Below are positions 54,601 to 62,399 of a stretch of DNA of 64,000 nt, piece after piece. Positions within the stretch are counted from its first letter, which is position 1, and each line of letters starts with the position of its first letter. The stretch spans positions 248,001-312,000 of the forward strand of contig NZ_WQLA01000002.1 of the NCBI RefSeq assembly GCF_009755275.1, written 5' to 3'. Under the pieces are notes generated by a model. The model saw only the letters and a program-made list of their open reading frames with translations, did not search any database and was not told the origin of the DNA. The DNA comes from Mucilaginibacter aquatilis (GTDB lineage: Bacteria; Bacteroidota; Bacteroidia; Sphingobacteriales; Sphingobacteriaceae). Both the position numbers and the translations under genes were made by a program.

Positions 54601-56522
54601 ATGAAACTGTATTTACCGAATTGCCTAAAGCGGTTACAGCGGCAACTCAATCAAGTAATGCAGGCACTTACAGCATCGTTCCATCCGGAGGCGTTAATCA
54701 AACTTATGATGTAGTTTATGAGAATGGTACACTCACGGTTAACAAAGTTAATTTAACTGTCACCGCAAAGGATACTTCGAGGCTTTACGGCGTTGCTAAC
54801 CCTGTTTTTAGAATTAAGTATGCAGGCTTTGTAAATGGTGATAGTGAAGCTTCGCTAACGGTAAGGCCTGTTGTAACTTCCACGGCTGTCCCAACCTCTC
54901 CGTTAGGCACTTACCCTTTGGTGCCTGCTGGTGGTGCTTCGGTTAATTACAACCTTAATTACGTAAATGGAAACCTCAGTATTTTACCGGGCACCTCTAC
55001 TATCTCATTTGCTGCTATTCCTCAAAAAACCTACGGCGACGCTGCTTTTGATGCCGGGGCGGTAAGCAACGTTAACGAGCAAGTTGTATATACATCCAAT
55101 AATTTAGATGTTGCTGCCATTGTAAACAACCGCATACAAATTAAAGGTGTGGGCACCGCAGTCATAACAGCCGCTTTGCTTCCGGGTAGTAACTATGCAC
55201 AAACACTACCAGTTTCGCAAACACTTACGGTAACCAAGGCAATGCTTGCAATAAAGGCTAATAATCAAAGCCGCGTGTATGGCAGCGCAAATCCGGCGTT
55301 CAGCTTAGCCTATAGCGGTTTTGTAAATAACGAAAATCAATCTGTTTTAAAATCACCGGTTACCGCGTCAACAAGTGCCACTACCTCCAGCAATGCGGGT
55401 GCGTATCCCATAACGTTAATAGGTGCTGCGGCCGATAATTATGATATTGCTTACACAGCCGGAACGCTGACCGTAAGTAAAGCAACGCTTACCGTAACGG
55501 CAAAAAATGCTACAAGGGCTTACGGCCTTAATAACCCGACTTTCGAGGTGGTGTATACAGGCTTTGTAAATGGTGACACGCAAGCTGCTTTAACAGTACA
55601 GCCAACGGCATCTTCGTCAGCAACGGTAAACTCGCCAATTGGTACTTATGCCATAGTACCTAACGGTGGTGCAGCAACCAATTACGATTTTAGCTATATC
55701 AACGGCACCCTCACCATAAGCGGTGGTGCAGCTACAATTGTTTTCAATGCATTGCCCGTACAAACCTTCGGAAACCCTGATTTTGATCCGGCTGCGTCAA
55801 ATAACGTAGGCGAGAGTATTGTTTACTCATCAGGCAATCCGTCGGTAGCAACTATTGTTAACGGGCGCATACGCATTACAGGTGCCGGAACCACAATTAT
55901 AACGGCTGCCTTTGGCCCAGCAAGCGGTTATACAAAAACGCAGCCTCAAACGCAGCTTTTAGTAGTAAACAAGGCACAGCAAGCCATCAGTTTTAAGGCA
56001 ATACCTATACTGTCTCGTGGCGAAAATTATTCCCTGCAAGACGTAACTGCTACATCGGGCTTGCCGGTTAATTTCACCTCCGCAGATGCATCGCTTGTAG
56101 CCATACAAGGGCAGTTACTTAACGCAAGGCAAATTGGAAGCACGTTTATAACCGCCACGCAGGCCGGCAATAATAACTACCTGCCGGCAACTGCTATTGT
56201 GCGCAATGTTGAGGTTAAAAATACAGCCGGTAAAATTGAAATTGAAGTGCATCAGGCGGTGTCGCCTAACGGTGATGGCATTAACGATGTGTTTTTTATT
56301 GAAGGCATTAATAAATATCCGGGCAATAAGGTTACCGTTTACAACCGTAACGGGGTTAAAATATTTGAGGTTGATGGCTATGACAACGTAAGCAAAGTTT
56401 TCAACGGACGGTCTAACATCAACGGGCAACTACAGCAGGCCGGTACCTACTTTTATGTAATACAATTTATGGCCGGAGACGCAGGCAGGCGTGCAAGCGG
56501 AGCCTTTGTTTTAAAATATTAA
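51669..56522 (+). CDS. giant MBG-repeat surface protein with type IX (type B) sorting domain
   Basis: Secreted protein of 1617 residues. Signal peptide to about residue 31 (SISFAH). It opens with one Ig-like (BIG2-type) unit, then twelve MBG modules of about 75-80 residues, each starting like LTVTAxNxTRxYG and closing like NYxIxYVNGTLTV. One Ig-like unit, two more MBG modules and two further Ig-like units follow. It ends in a gliding-motility/CHU_C-type domain (about 1525-1617; SPNGDGINDVFFIEGI, YNRNGVKIFE). That domain directs export by the type IX system. The module chain suggests a long stalk or adhesin. The partner PorP/SprF gene follows 12 bases later. Confidence 0.93.
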   Translation: MGKTFTKRLLNFSRLFIGILLLLHASISFAHIPAKTAAFTRSSGLAIDQTITFNDIAPKVYTDGDFSPGATASSQLPVTYISSNPTVARVINNGTTIRIVGAGETVITAEQPGNAEYNRAIRVSKALIVNKADLTVTAVNQTRLYGAANAALRFTYAGLRTGEIALSPQPTISTTARIESAVGVYPITIRAATNKNYNITVVNGTITINPATLTIRADNKTKAYGANIPTLTVTYAGFKNNDNVTKLTTRPVITTTAVRASEPGVYPITVIGASSGNYNINYVDGTLTVGRATLTVTVTAKTKTYGANLPALTYTITGFAQGQTAAILTSPVAINTTAQKESPVGVYPITASGAAAENYDFKYVQSNLRVNKANLAIRAENKTRTYGSQNPELTVAYSGFVLGETASVLTSQPIVTTTADSASKAGNYPIRVTGAAAESYNITYTNAVLTVSKAPLRIVAVAETRAYGSENPPFSVTYTGFVNGENETVLTQLPTIKTTATAKSPVGRYSITPSGATAVNYAITHSSAPLTITKATLTITANDVARLYGATTPAFTITYTGFVNSETQGVLARRPSLTSPGTATSPAGTYTITPAGAIASNYDLVYQTGTLIIEKRVLTVTAANKAKTYGQPNPTLTATYTGLVNNERASVILTGRPEFTTTATTASVPGTYPIEIDGDLSADNYEIKFVNGTLTVDNALLTVTVNSITKTYGQAIPRLRYTITGYVNGDNESVFEALPSVPVTTATAESKVGNYNITTGGASVREGYYDIKYVAGRLTIVKAPLNVRATNQTSVYGQPLPAFNYTISGLVNNDNQEAAITKQPVITTAATSSSPVGTYTLQGAGATADNYTFNYIAGRLTITPASLTIKVNDTTRRYAQPNPQFTASYVGLSTFDTPASLTSLPVFNTTANVNSAPGTYAVTAGGASSPNYNISYENGTLTVAKPQLIVKAVNQLRNYGEASPAFTLSYSGFVGNDNETVFTELPKAVTAATQSSNAGTYSIVPSGGVNQTYDVVYENGTLTVNKVNLTVTAKDTSRLYGVANPVFRIKYAGFVNGDSEASLTVRPVVTSTAVPTSPLGTYPLVPAGGASVNYNLNYVNGNLSILPGTSTISFAAIPQKTYGDAAFDAGAVSNVNEQVVYTSNNLDVAAIVNNRIQIKGVGTAVITAALLPGSNYAQTLPVSQTLTVTKAMLAIKANNQSRVYGSANPAFSLAYSGFVNNENQSVLKSPVTASTSATTSSNAGAYPITLIGAAADNYDIAYTAGTLTVSKATLTVTAKNATRAYGLNNPTFEVVYTGFVNGDTQAALTVQPTASSSATVNSPIGTYAIVPNGGAATNYDFSYINGTLTISGGAATIVFNALPVQTFGNPDFDPAASNNVGESIVYSSGNPSVATIVNGRIRITGAGTTIITAAFGPASGYTKTQPQTQLLVVNKAQQAISFKAIPILSRGENYSLQDVTATSGLPVNFTSADASLVAIQGQLLNARQIGSTFITATQAGNNNYLPATAIVRNVEVKNTAGKIEIEVHQAVSPNGDGINDVFFIEGINKYPGNKVTVYNRNGVKIFEVDGYDNVSKVFNGRSNINGQLQQAGTYFYVIQFMAGDAGRRASGAFVLKY

Positions 56523-56534
56523 GCAGCGCTTAAA

Positions 56535-57461
56535 ATGACCACTTTTTTCAGATACATTACAGTTATCAATATCCTGATTCTTAGCAGCGTGCATATGCAG
56601 GTTAATGCACAGCAGTTTTTTAGCTATACCCAGTACATGAATAACCTTACGCCACTTAATTCGGCTTATTCATTACTCGATAAAAATGCCTCATTAAGTG
56701 CTTTGCTCCGCAAGCAATGGAATGGTATTAAAGACGGATCGCCAACAACCTTCATATTCAATGGTAATATGCCTATTGAATCAATGAATGCGGCGGCTGG
56801 TATAACGGTGCTTAATGATCAGTTTTTTGTTGAACACCTCACCGAAATAAACGGCTTTTTTGCCAAAGGTATTCAGCTAAGCGATAAGCAGTTTTTAGGT
56901 GTTTCTATCAATGCCGGTATCAGGCGGTATGTAGCAAATTATTCATCTTTAGATCCAAACGACCCGGTTTTTCGCAACGATGTGCGCGATAATAAGCCCA
57001 ATGTTGGTTTTGGTATTATGCTGTATTCGCCTGATCAATATTACTTTGGCGTTTCTGTTCCTGAATTGAGCATACGTGATTTGGGCAATGCCTCGGTACA
57101 AACAGCCGATTTTTTTAGAAACCACTATAACTTTGCTGCAGCTTATCTTTTTGGTAAAGAGGAAGACGATGTAAGAGCCAAACCGGCATTTTTAGCTACC
57201 CATACTAAAGGTGTGCCGTTTATAGCCGATATGTCAATGTCAGTTTATGTGAGGAACACGGTGGGCGTTGGCTTTAACTATCGCACCAATAATGAGATGG
57301 CCGGCATATTATCAGTAAACTCCGATTTGCTGAAATTGGGCTATAGCTATCAGTTTGGAACCGCATCAAACAACGTTGGCGGGCGGCTGGGCAATGCATC
57401 TCACGAAATTACCCTTACCTACCGCTTTGGCAGCGATTTACTGAAGCGAAGCGTACTTTAA
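56535..57461 (+). CDS. PorP/SprF-family type IX secretion membrane protein
   Basis: Outer-membrane barrel of 308 residues. Signal peptide to about residue 25 (QVNAQ), then the family opening QQFFSYTQYMNNLTPLNSAYS. The middle shows SALLRKQWNGIKDGSPTTFIF (read in part), typical of PorP/SprF, and the protein ends in barrel strands. Such proteins are needed to export or anchor the type-B substrate encoded next to them. Twelve bases from the MBG gene, so the two form a substrate-partner operon. Confidence 0.94.
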   Translation: MTTFFRYITVINILILSSVHMQVNAQQFFSYTQYMNNLTPLNSAYSLLDKNASLSALLRKQWNGIKDGSPTTFIFNGNMPIESMNAAAGITVLNDQFFVEHLTEINGFFAKGIQLSDKQFLGVSINAGIRRYVANYSSLDPNDPVFRNDVRDNKPNVGFGIMLYSPDQYYFGVSVPELSIRDLGNASVQTADFFRNHYNFAAAYLFGKEEDDVRAKPAFLATHTKGVPFIADMSMSVYVRNTVGVGFNYRTNNEMAGILSVNSDLLKLGYSYQFGTASNNVGGRLGNASHEITLTYRFGSDLLKRSVL

Positions 57462-57603
57462 AATAGCACTACAGTGTAACCAGCTCACACATACTTATCA
57501 AAGAAGTTTGATTTTAGGAAGAAACATTGCTTTTGACTCAAGCAGTTTCGAACACATCAAACAAATTCTTAAAAAAGAATGCGCTTTATGTGCGCCTGCG
57601 GCT

Positions 57604-57623
57604 TATATTTGGTTAACACCAAA
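57604..57623 (+). promoter_or_regulatory. -7 box overlapping a small inverted repeat
   Basis: TATATTTG (57604-57611) matches TAnnTTTG and lies 21 bases before the ATG at 57633. The inverted repeat TTTGGT-TAAC-ACCAAA (57608-57623) overlaps its right half and the likely transcription start, as an operator would. No TTG -33 box is seen. Confidence 0.5.
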
Positions 57624-57632
57624 CTTTAACAC

Positions 57633-58730
57633 ATGAAATATATAATTGGCCTTATTGCTTTAGTATCGCTAATTGCCGCAACAACCAGTAAGCCGGTAAA
57701 TGGCTATAAAATAACAGGCAATGTAACCGGCTTGCCTAACAATACCTGGCTGTACCTGCGTTTGGCGAAGCCTGATAAAACAATTGATTCATGTTTGGTA
57801 AACAACGGAAAGTTTACCATGAACGGTAAGATTGCAGAAAGGGCTACACAGGTTTATTTGTACACAGCTGGTTATACCAATTATGTGAGTTTTTGGCTCG
57901 AAAACACCAATATTGATATTAACTTAAAGGCTGGTGAGTTTAAAAAGGCAGTAATTAAAGGATCATCTACCCAGGATGAAAATCATATGCTGGCTCAAAC
58001 GCAAGAGCCGGTTAGCCGGAAAATTGATAGTCTTTCCAAAGCTTTAAGAGCAATAAAAGAAAAGGAGGCCCGGGCAAATATCATCACCCAAATAGAAACG
58101 CTTGAAGAACAGCAGAAACAGTCAGAGCGTAATTATGTGCGCAATAATCCAAACTCAGTTGTTGCAGCCAACATACTTAATGTTTACTCTTCAACTTGGG
58201 GTAAAGACACTACTGTTTCTTTGTACAACAATTTCAGCGCTGCTAATAAAGCTTCACACTACGGGCGAGATATAAGTGAGTATATTAAACTTAATAAAGA
58301 TGTAAAAATTGGTGGCCGTTTTGTTGATGTTGAACAGGCAAATACCTCAGGCAAACTGGTTAAAGTTTCTGATGTGAAAGGTAAATACATCCTGCTCGAT
58401 TTTTGGGCATCATGGTGTGGTCCATGCCGGGAAGAGAACCCTAACCTGGTAAAAACATATGCGGCTTTTAAAGATAAGGGCTTTGCTGTAGTAGGCATAG
58501 CATTAGATGATAATAAGGCGCAATGGCTAAAAGCAGTAAAAGATGATAAGCTAACCTGGGAAAATCTTTGTGATTTACGAGGCGATAAAAACAGGGCGGC
58601 GTTAACGTATGGCATTAATGCTGTGCCCACAAACTATTTAATAAACGACAAAGGTATTATTGTTGCCAAAAATTTGCGCGGTAAGGCACTTGATGACAAA
58701 TTAAAAGAGCTACTAGGAGCAGGTATATAA
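57633..58730 (+). CDS. DUF4369 / TlpA-like thioredoxin-fold protein
   Basis: Periplasmic thiol-disulfide protein of 365 residues. N-terminal signal segment, then a DUF4369 domain (about residues 25-120; YKITGNVTGLPNNTWLYLRL). A helical linker follows (about 125-215) and then an AhpC/TlpA-type thioredoxin domain (about 228-365) with the redox motif WCGPC (Cys262, Cys265). Later elements FAVVGIALDD and AVPTNYLINDKG fit the fold, including the cis-Pro before Thr. Such proteins in Bacteroidota reduce disulfides or serve cytochrome maturation; the exact client is unknown. Confidence 0.92.
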   Translation: MKYIIGLIALVSLIAATTSKPVNGYKITGNVTGLPNNTWLYLRLAKPDKTIDSCLVNNGKFTMNGKIAERATQVYLYTAGYTNYVSFWLENTNIDINLKAGEFKKAVIKGSSTQDENHMLAQTQEPVSRKIDSLSKALRAIKEKEARANIITQIETLEEQQKQSERNYVRNNPNSVVAANILNVYSSTWGKDTTVSLYNNFSAANKASHYGRDISEYIKLNKDVKIGGRFVDVEQANTSGKLVKVSDVKGKYILLDFWASWCGPCREENPNLVKTYAAFKDKGFAVVGIALDDNKAQWLKAVKDDKLTWENLCDLRGDKNRAALTYGINAVPTNYLINDKGIIVAKNLRGKALDDKLKELLGAGI

Positions 58731-58766
58731 TTTAGCAGTCTAAAAATAGCCCAGCCGCGTGAACGA

Positions 58767-59834
58767 TTAAGTTATCTTGAATAAAAATGATGACGACGTC
58801 ATGTATTTGCCGCCTTGTGATGCGGTAAAGAGATAGGTTGGTTTGCCGTTTTGAAATAATAGCTGCGGGCGCTCAAACCTTCCGTACTTCTTTAAGTAAG
58901 ATGGTGGTGGAGGTTGAATGATATTGTAGTGCGATGCGCCATAGTAAGCTACCTTGGGTTGCTGCCACTTTTTTCCGTTTTTTGATTCCATGAGCAAACC
59001 GTTTTCATGATTAAAGATGCCCATATCACGGGCAAGCATTTTAAACTTTCCTTTATCTAACCAAACAAATGCATCTTCTAACTGAGCGTTGCCTGGGAGT
59101 TTAGAAAAATCTACAACAGGGTTGCCATCATATTTAATATAAGGTCCTGCCAGTGTTTCTGCAATGGCCAAACCGTATTTGCGGTTGCCCCTTACTGTTA
59201 AATCTTTAGCATTATCATATTCGGCCGTATTCCATGATTTATAAAACAACCAATATTGCCCGTTCGGGTGTTTTATAAAGGCCGGGTTGGTAGTGCAGTG
59301 GTCGTCCCAGGCACCGGTAGGGCCGGCTTCCAATAAAGGAGCATCAGGACGAGTCCAGGGCCCCTCGGGGGATGGTGCGGTGGCAAGCCCAATACGCTTG
59401 GTGTTGGTTTTGCCGTTAGCATTGCCCATGTAAAACATGCAGTACTTGCCGTCAATAAATTTTATGGAAGGGTTGTGACAGGTTGTAGCATCCCAAAAGC
59501 GGGCGCCACGGGGAGCTAGTATCACATCAGTAAATCTAAACTCAGCCTCCGGGTGGTCGGCAACCGCATGGCAAATTTCCGATCCGTTTATCCAGCCGCC
59601 CATTTTTTTCTTGTCTGCCCAACGTGAAAAATAAAGGTGTATGCGGCCGTCCGGTCCTTCTATAGGGCTGTTGCACCAAACATAGTAACCTTCCATTTCA
59701 AGCCTGCGGCCAACGGGTTTAAGTCGCCGTGCAAAATCCGATTCATCACCTCCGGCACCTAAGCAAAAGCCGGGTGCAAATACTAATGCAGAAGATGCTA
59801 TTCCAATTTGTTCAATAAACTGGCGTCTTTTCAT
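58767..59834 (-). CDS. GH43-like five-bladed beta-propeller glycosidase
   Basis: A 355-residue exported protein. The N-terminus has a twin-arginine-like RRQFIEQIGIASSALVFA signal. The body shows repeated propeller blades of the GH43/GH32/DUF377 superfamily: GPDGRIHLYFSRW, HNPSIKFIDGKYCMFYMG, NPAFIKHPNGQYWLFYKSW and EDAFVWLDKGKFKMLARD. Acidic residues in the NPAF and EDAF blades could be catalytic, but the family number and substrate are uncertain. Single gene on the minus strand, tail to tail with the thioredoxin-like gene and divergent from the trp operon. Confidence 0.82.
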   Translation of the reverse strand: MKRRQFIEQIGIASSALVFAPGFCLGAGGDESDFARRLKPVGRRLEMEGYYVWCNSPIEGPDGRIHLYFSRWADKKKMGGWINGSEICHAVADHPEAEFRFTDVILAPRGARFWDATTCHNPSIKFIDGKYCMFYMGNANGKTNTKRIGLATAPSPEGPWTRPDAPLLEAGPTGAWDDHCTTNPAFIKHPNGQYWLFYKSWNTAEYDNAKDLTVRGNRKYGLAIAETLAGPYIKYDGNPVVDFSKLPGNAQLEDAFVWLDKGKFKMLARDMGIFNHENGLLMESKNGKKWQQPKVAYYGASHYNIIQPPPPSYLKKYGRFERPQLLFQNGKPTYLFTASQGGKYMTSSSFLFKIT

Positions 59835-60072
59835 AATAGTAAATTGGTTGCGGCAATTTAAAAAACAATGTTGTTGTTAGTGTAAGGTTTGCGTTTTATT
59901 GGCGTTGCTGTAAAAATAATGGTGCTAAATTTTTGATTATAGAGAATGATTTGCTTTGGAAAAGTCTCATTATAACGCCACGATGGTTGCATTTTTCTTA
60001 ATTACAAACATGAAAATGTAAGAGAAGTAAAATAATAGTACGGATATATAATTTGGTGTAATGATATTTATA

Positions 60073-60119
60073 GCAAATTATTGTACGGTGTATTAAATTT
60101 ATTTTTATAAATAATTTGC
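60073..60119. promoter_or_regulatory. 10-bp inverted repeat reaching the trp -33 element
   Basis: GCAAATTATT (60073-60082) and AATAATTTGC (60110-60119) are perfect reverse complements 27 bases apart. The right arm contains the TTTG (60115-60118) that serves as -33 element of the trp promoter. Could be a regulator site; AT-richness makes chance possible. Confidence 0.4.
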
Positions 60120-60144
60120 AGCCTGATATTTCTTTCTATATTTG
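60115..60144 (+). promoter_or_regulatory. trp operon promoter
   Basis: TTTG at 60115-60118 and TATATTTG at 60137-60144, separated by 18 bases, match the Bacteroidota -33/-7 elements. The start would fall at about 60149-60151, immediately before the leader ATG at 60153. Confidence 0.7.
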
Positions 60145-60152
60145 CTAACGTA

Positions 60153-60221
60153 ATGAATGCGAAATTAAATAATCTTACCTGGTGGCACCTTAGCAATAAG
60201 GCGGCGTGGTTTGTTTATTAA
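60153..60221 (+). CDS. trpL: trp operon leader peptide
   Basis: A 22-codon ORF, ATG at 60153 to TAA at 60221. It carries adjacent Trp codons at 60180-60185 and a third at 60207-60209: three Trp in 22 residues, ahead of trpE. It has almost no untranslated leader if the promoter at 60137 is right. Between the Trp pair and the third Trp, CCTTA-GCAA-TAAGG (60188-60201) forms a hairpin with a GNRA-type tetraloop. The product itself need not have a function; ribosome position on it would set the fate of the transcript. Confidence 0.82.
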   Translation: MNAKLNNLTWWHLSNKAAWFVY

Positions 60222-60289
60222 TGAGCTAAAGATATTAAGCAATTATAAACCTGATTTGAGACCCGGCGCTAACCACGACCGGGTTTTTT
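60205..60289 (+). promoter_or_regulatory. trp attenuator (terminator with competing antiterminator)
   Basis: Terminator: ACCCGG (60261-60266) / CCGGGT (60279-60284) followed by T through 60289. The loop contains AACCACG (60271-60277), which is the exact complement of CGTGGTT (60205-60211) over the third Trp codon of the leader. A ribosome at the stop codon would cover 60205-60211 and allow termination. A ribosome stalled at the Trp pair (60180-60185) would leave it free to pair and disturb the terminator. Confidence 0.78.
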
Positions 60290-60309
60290 CATTTATATAA
60301 TTTTAGGTA

Positions 60310-61719
60310 ATGCAAAAATTTAAACTTACTACAACTTATAAAAAGCTACTGGCCGACACTACCACACCCGTGAGTGTTTACCTGCGTCTGCGCGATATAT
60401 TTCCAAACTCGCTGTTGCTCGAGAGTTCTGATTATCACAGCCGCGATAATAGTTTAAGCTTTATATGCTGCGAACCAATTTCCGGTATGGTGCTAAGAAA
60501 TGGCACGCTCAGTAAGCAATATCCTGATGGCAGCCAGGAAACCTTTGCACCGGGTGAATTTAATTTGGTTGAACAGATTGATGCTTTTTTGAAGCGCTTT
60601 GAGACTGATGAGTTACCGTTGAAAGTAATATCAAACGGTTTGTTTGGCTATTTTACCCATGAGGCCGTTGAACATTACGAAACTATACAGTTAAAAAAAG
60701 TTGATAATGATGCCCGTCGCATTACTGAAATGCAGTATCATATTTATAAATATATTATTGCAATAGATCATTTTAAAAACGAGCTGTATATTTTCCAAAA
60801 TCTATATGGCAATGAGGGTGATGAAAAGGGTATTGAGAAAATGCAGTACCTCCTAAAAAACAAAGATTTTCCAGAGTATTACTTCCAAAGCAAGGGACAA
60901 GAGCAATCAAACCTCACCAACGAAGGCTTTATAGCTATTGTTGAAAAAATGAAGCAGCACATTTACCGGGGCGATGTTTTTCAAATTGTACCGTCGAGAG
61001 CGTTTTCGCAGGAATTTCAGGGAGATGAATTCAATGTGTACCGCGCTTTGCGTTCTATAAATCCATCGCCTTATCTGTTCTACTTTGATTATGGCGATTT
61101 CCGGATATTCGGCTCATCGCCCGAAGCGCAAATTACTATTAAAAACCGTTTGGCAAGTATATACCCCATAGCAGGTACATTTAAGCGCAGCGGTAACGAC
61201 GAAAAAGATGCCGAAGCCGCACGTGCATTGCAAAACGACCCGAAAGAATCGGCAGAGCATGTAATGCTGGTTGATTTGGCCCGTAACGATTTAAGCCGCC
61301 ATTGCGAGCAGGTAGAAGTTAAAGCTTTTAAACAGGTTCAATATTATTCACATTTAATTCACCTGGTGTCACATGTGAGCGGCAAGCTAAGGCCCGATGT
61401 TTCGTCATTCAAAATTGTGGCCGATACCTTTCCGGCCGGTACATTGAGCGGTGCGCCGAAATTCAGGGCCATGGAGATTATTGATGAAAATGAGAATATA
61501 AAACGCAGCTTTTACAGCGGTGCTATTGGTTACCTGGGCTTTAACGGTGATTTTAACCATGCCATTATGATTCGCTCGCTGCTTAGCAAAAATAACATGC
61601 TGCACTATCAGGCCGGTGCCGGCATTGTGGCCGATTCGGTACCCGAAAGTGAATTAAATGAAGTAAATAACAAAGTTGCAGCCCTGCGCCGCGCCATTGA
61701 ACTGGCCGGCGAAATTTAA
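60310..61719 (+). CDS. trpE: anthranilate synthase component I
   Basis: Converts chorismate and ammonia (from TrpG) to anthranilate, the first step of tryptophan synthesis. 469 residues. The N-terminal LLLESSDYHSRD segment (about 35-46) corresponds to the Trp feedback-binding LLES motif, so allosteric inhibition is expected. The catalytic C-terminal part shows IFGSSPEAQ, GNDEKDAEAARALQNDPKE, EHVMLVDLARNDLSR, FPAGTLSGAPKFRAMEII and QAGAGIVADSVPE. Lies 20 bases after the attenuator. Confidence 0.97.
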   Translation: MQKFKLTTTYKKLLADTTTPVSVYLRLRDIFPNSLLLESSDYHSRDNSLSFICCEPISGMVLRNGTLSKQYPDGSQETFAPGEFNLVEQIDAFLKRFETDELPLKVISNGLFGYFTHEAVEHYETIQLKKVDNDARRITEMQYHIYKYIIAIDHFKNELYIFQNLYGNEGDEKGIEKMQYLLKNKDFPEYYFQSKGQEQSNLTNEGFIAIVEKMKQHIYRGDVFQIVPSRAFSQEFQGDEFNVYRALRSINPSPYLFYFDYGDFRIFGSSPEAQITIKNRLASIYPIAGTFKRSGNDEKDAEAARALQNDPKESAEHVMLVDLARNDLSRHCEQVEVKAFKQVQYYSHLIHLVSHVSGKLRPDVSSFKIVADTFPAGTLSGAPKFRAMEIIDENENIKRSFYSGAIGYLGFNGDFNHAIMIRSLLSKNNMLHYQAGAGIVADSVPESELNEVNNKVAALRRAIELAGEI

Positions 61720-61732
61720 CAGACCATTACCC

Positions 61733-62314
61733 ATGAACAAAATATTAATAATAGATAATTACGATTCATTTACCTACAACCTTGTACACCTGGTTAATGA
61801 GCTGGGGCTGGAGTGTGAGGTATGGCGTAATGACCAGTTTAAGCTGGAGGATGTGGATCAATTTGATAAAATCATCCTATCGCCTGGTCCGGGCATCCCG
61901 TCTGAAGCTGGTTTGCTGCTGGATGTAATACGCACATATGCACCAACCAAAAGTATTTTTGGTGTATGTTTGGGTCAGCAGGCCATTGCCGAGGTTTTTG
62001 GTGGCAGCCTTTATAACTTAAGTCGCCCTATGCACGGAATTTCAACCCCGGTTAAAGTGACTGATAATAACGAGCAATTGTTTAAAGGGTTACCTGAATA
62101 CATTAGCGTTGGCAGGTATCACTCGTGGGTAGTATCAAAGCAAGATCTTCCTGAAGTGCTGACTATAACTGCCGTTGATGAAAAAGATGATTCGATAATG
62201 GCTTTGCGTCATAAAACATTGGATGTACGCGGCGTGCAGTTTCACCCCGAATCTGTATTAACAGAATATGGTAAGGAGATGATGGGAAACTGGTTAAACC
62301 AACCATCAGTATAA
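61733..62314 (+). CDS. trpG: anthranilate synthase component II (glutamine amidotransferase)
   Basis: Supplies ammonia to TrpE by hydrolysing glutamine. Start at 61733 (MNKILIIDNYDSFTYNLVHL); the longer frame from 61676 overlaps trpE without family similarity. Class-I amidotransferase triad: nucleophile Cys79 in GVCLGQQ, and HPES near residue 167. Also LSPGPGIPSEAG. 193 residues, normal. Thirteen bases after trpE. Confidence 0.96.
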   Translation: MNKILIIDNYDSFTYNLVHLVNELGLECEVWRNDQFKLEDVDQFDKIILSPGPGIPSEAGLLLDVIRTYAPTKSIFGVCLGQQAIAEVFGGSLYNLSRPMHGISTPVKVTDNNEQLFKGLPEYISVGRYHSWVVSKQDLPEVLTITAVDEKDDSIMALRHKTLDVRGVQFHPESVLTEYGKEMMGNWLNQPSV

Positions 62315-62399
62315 ACTTCTAACCCTTTAAAAGGTAGAAACAGGACCAAAAGAATTAACAAGTTAACTTAAAAAATTCCACTTGAGTGGGTTAAGGCAT

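Noticed and set aside
52060..55720. Tandem repeats considered as a CRISPR array or DNA satellite
   Set aside because: The repetition is at the protein level (MBG modules of about 225-240 bases) with diverged DNA and an unbroken reading frame; there are no short identical repeats with unique spacers.
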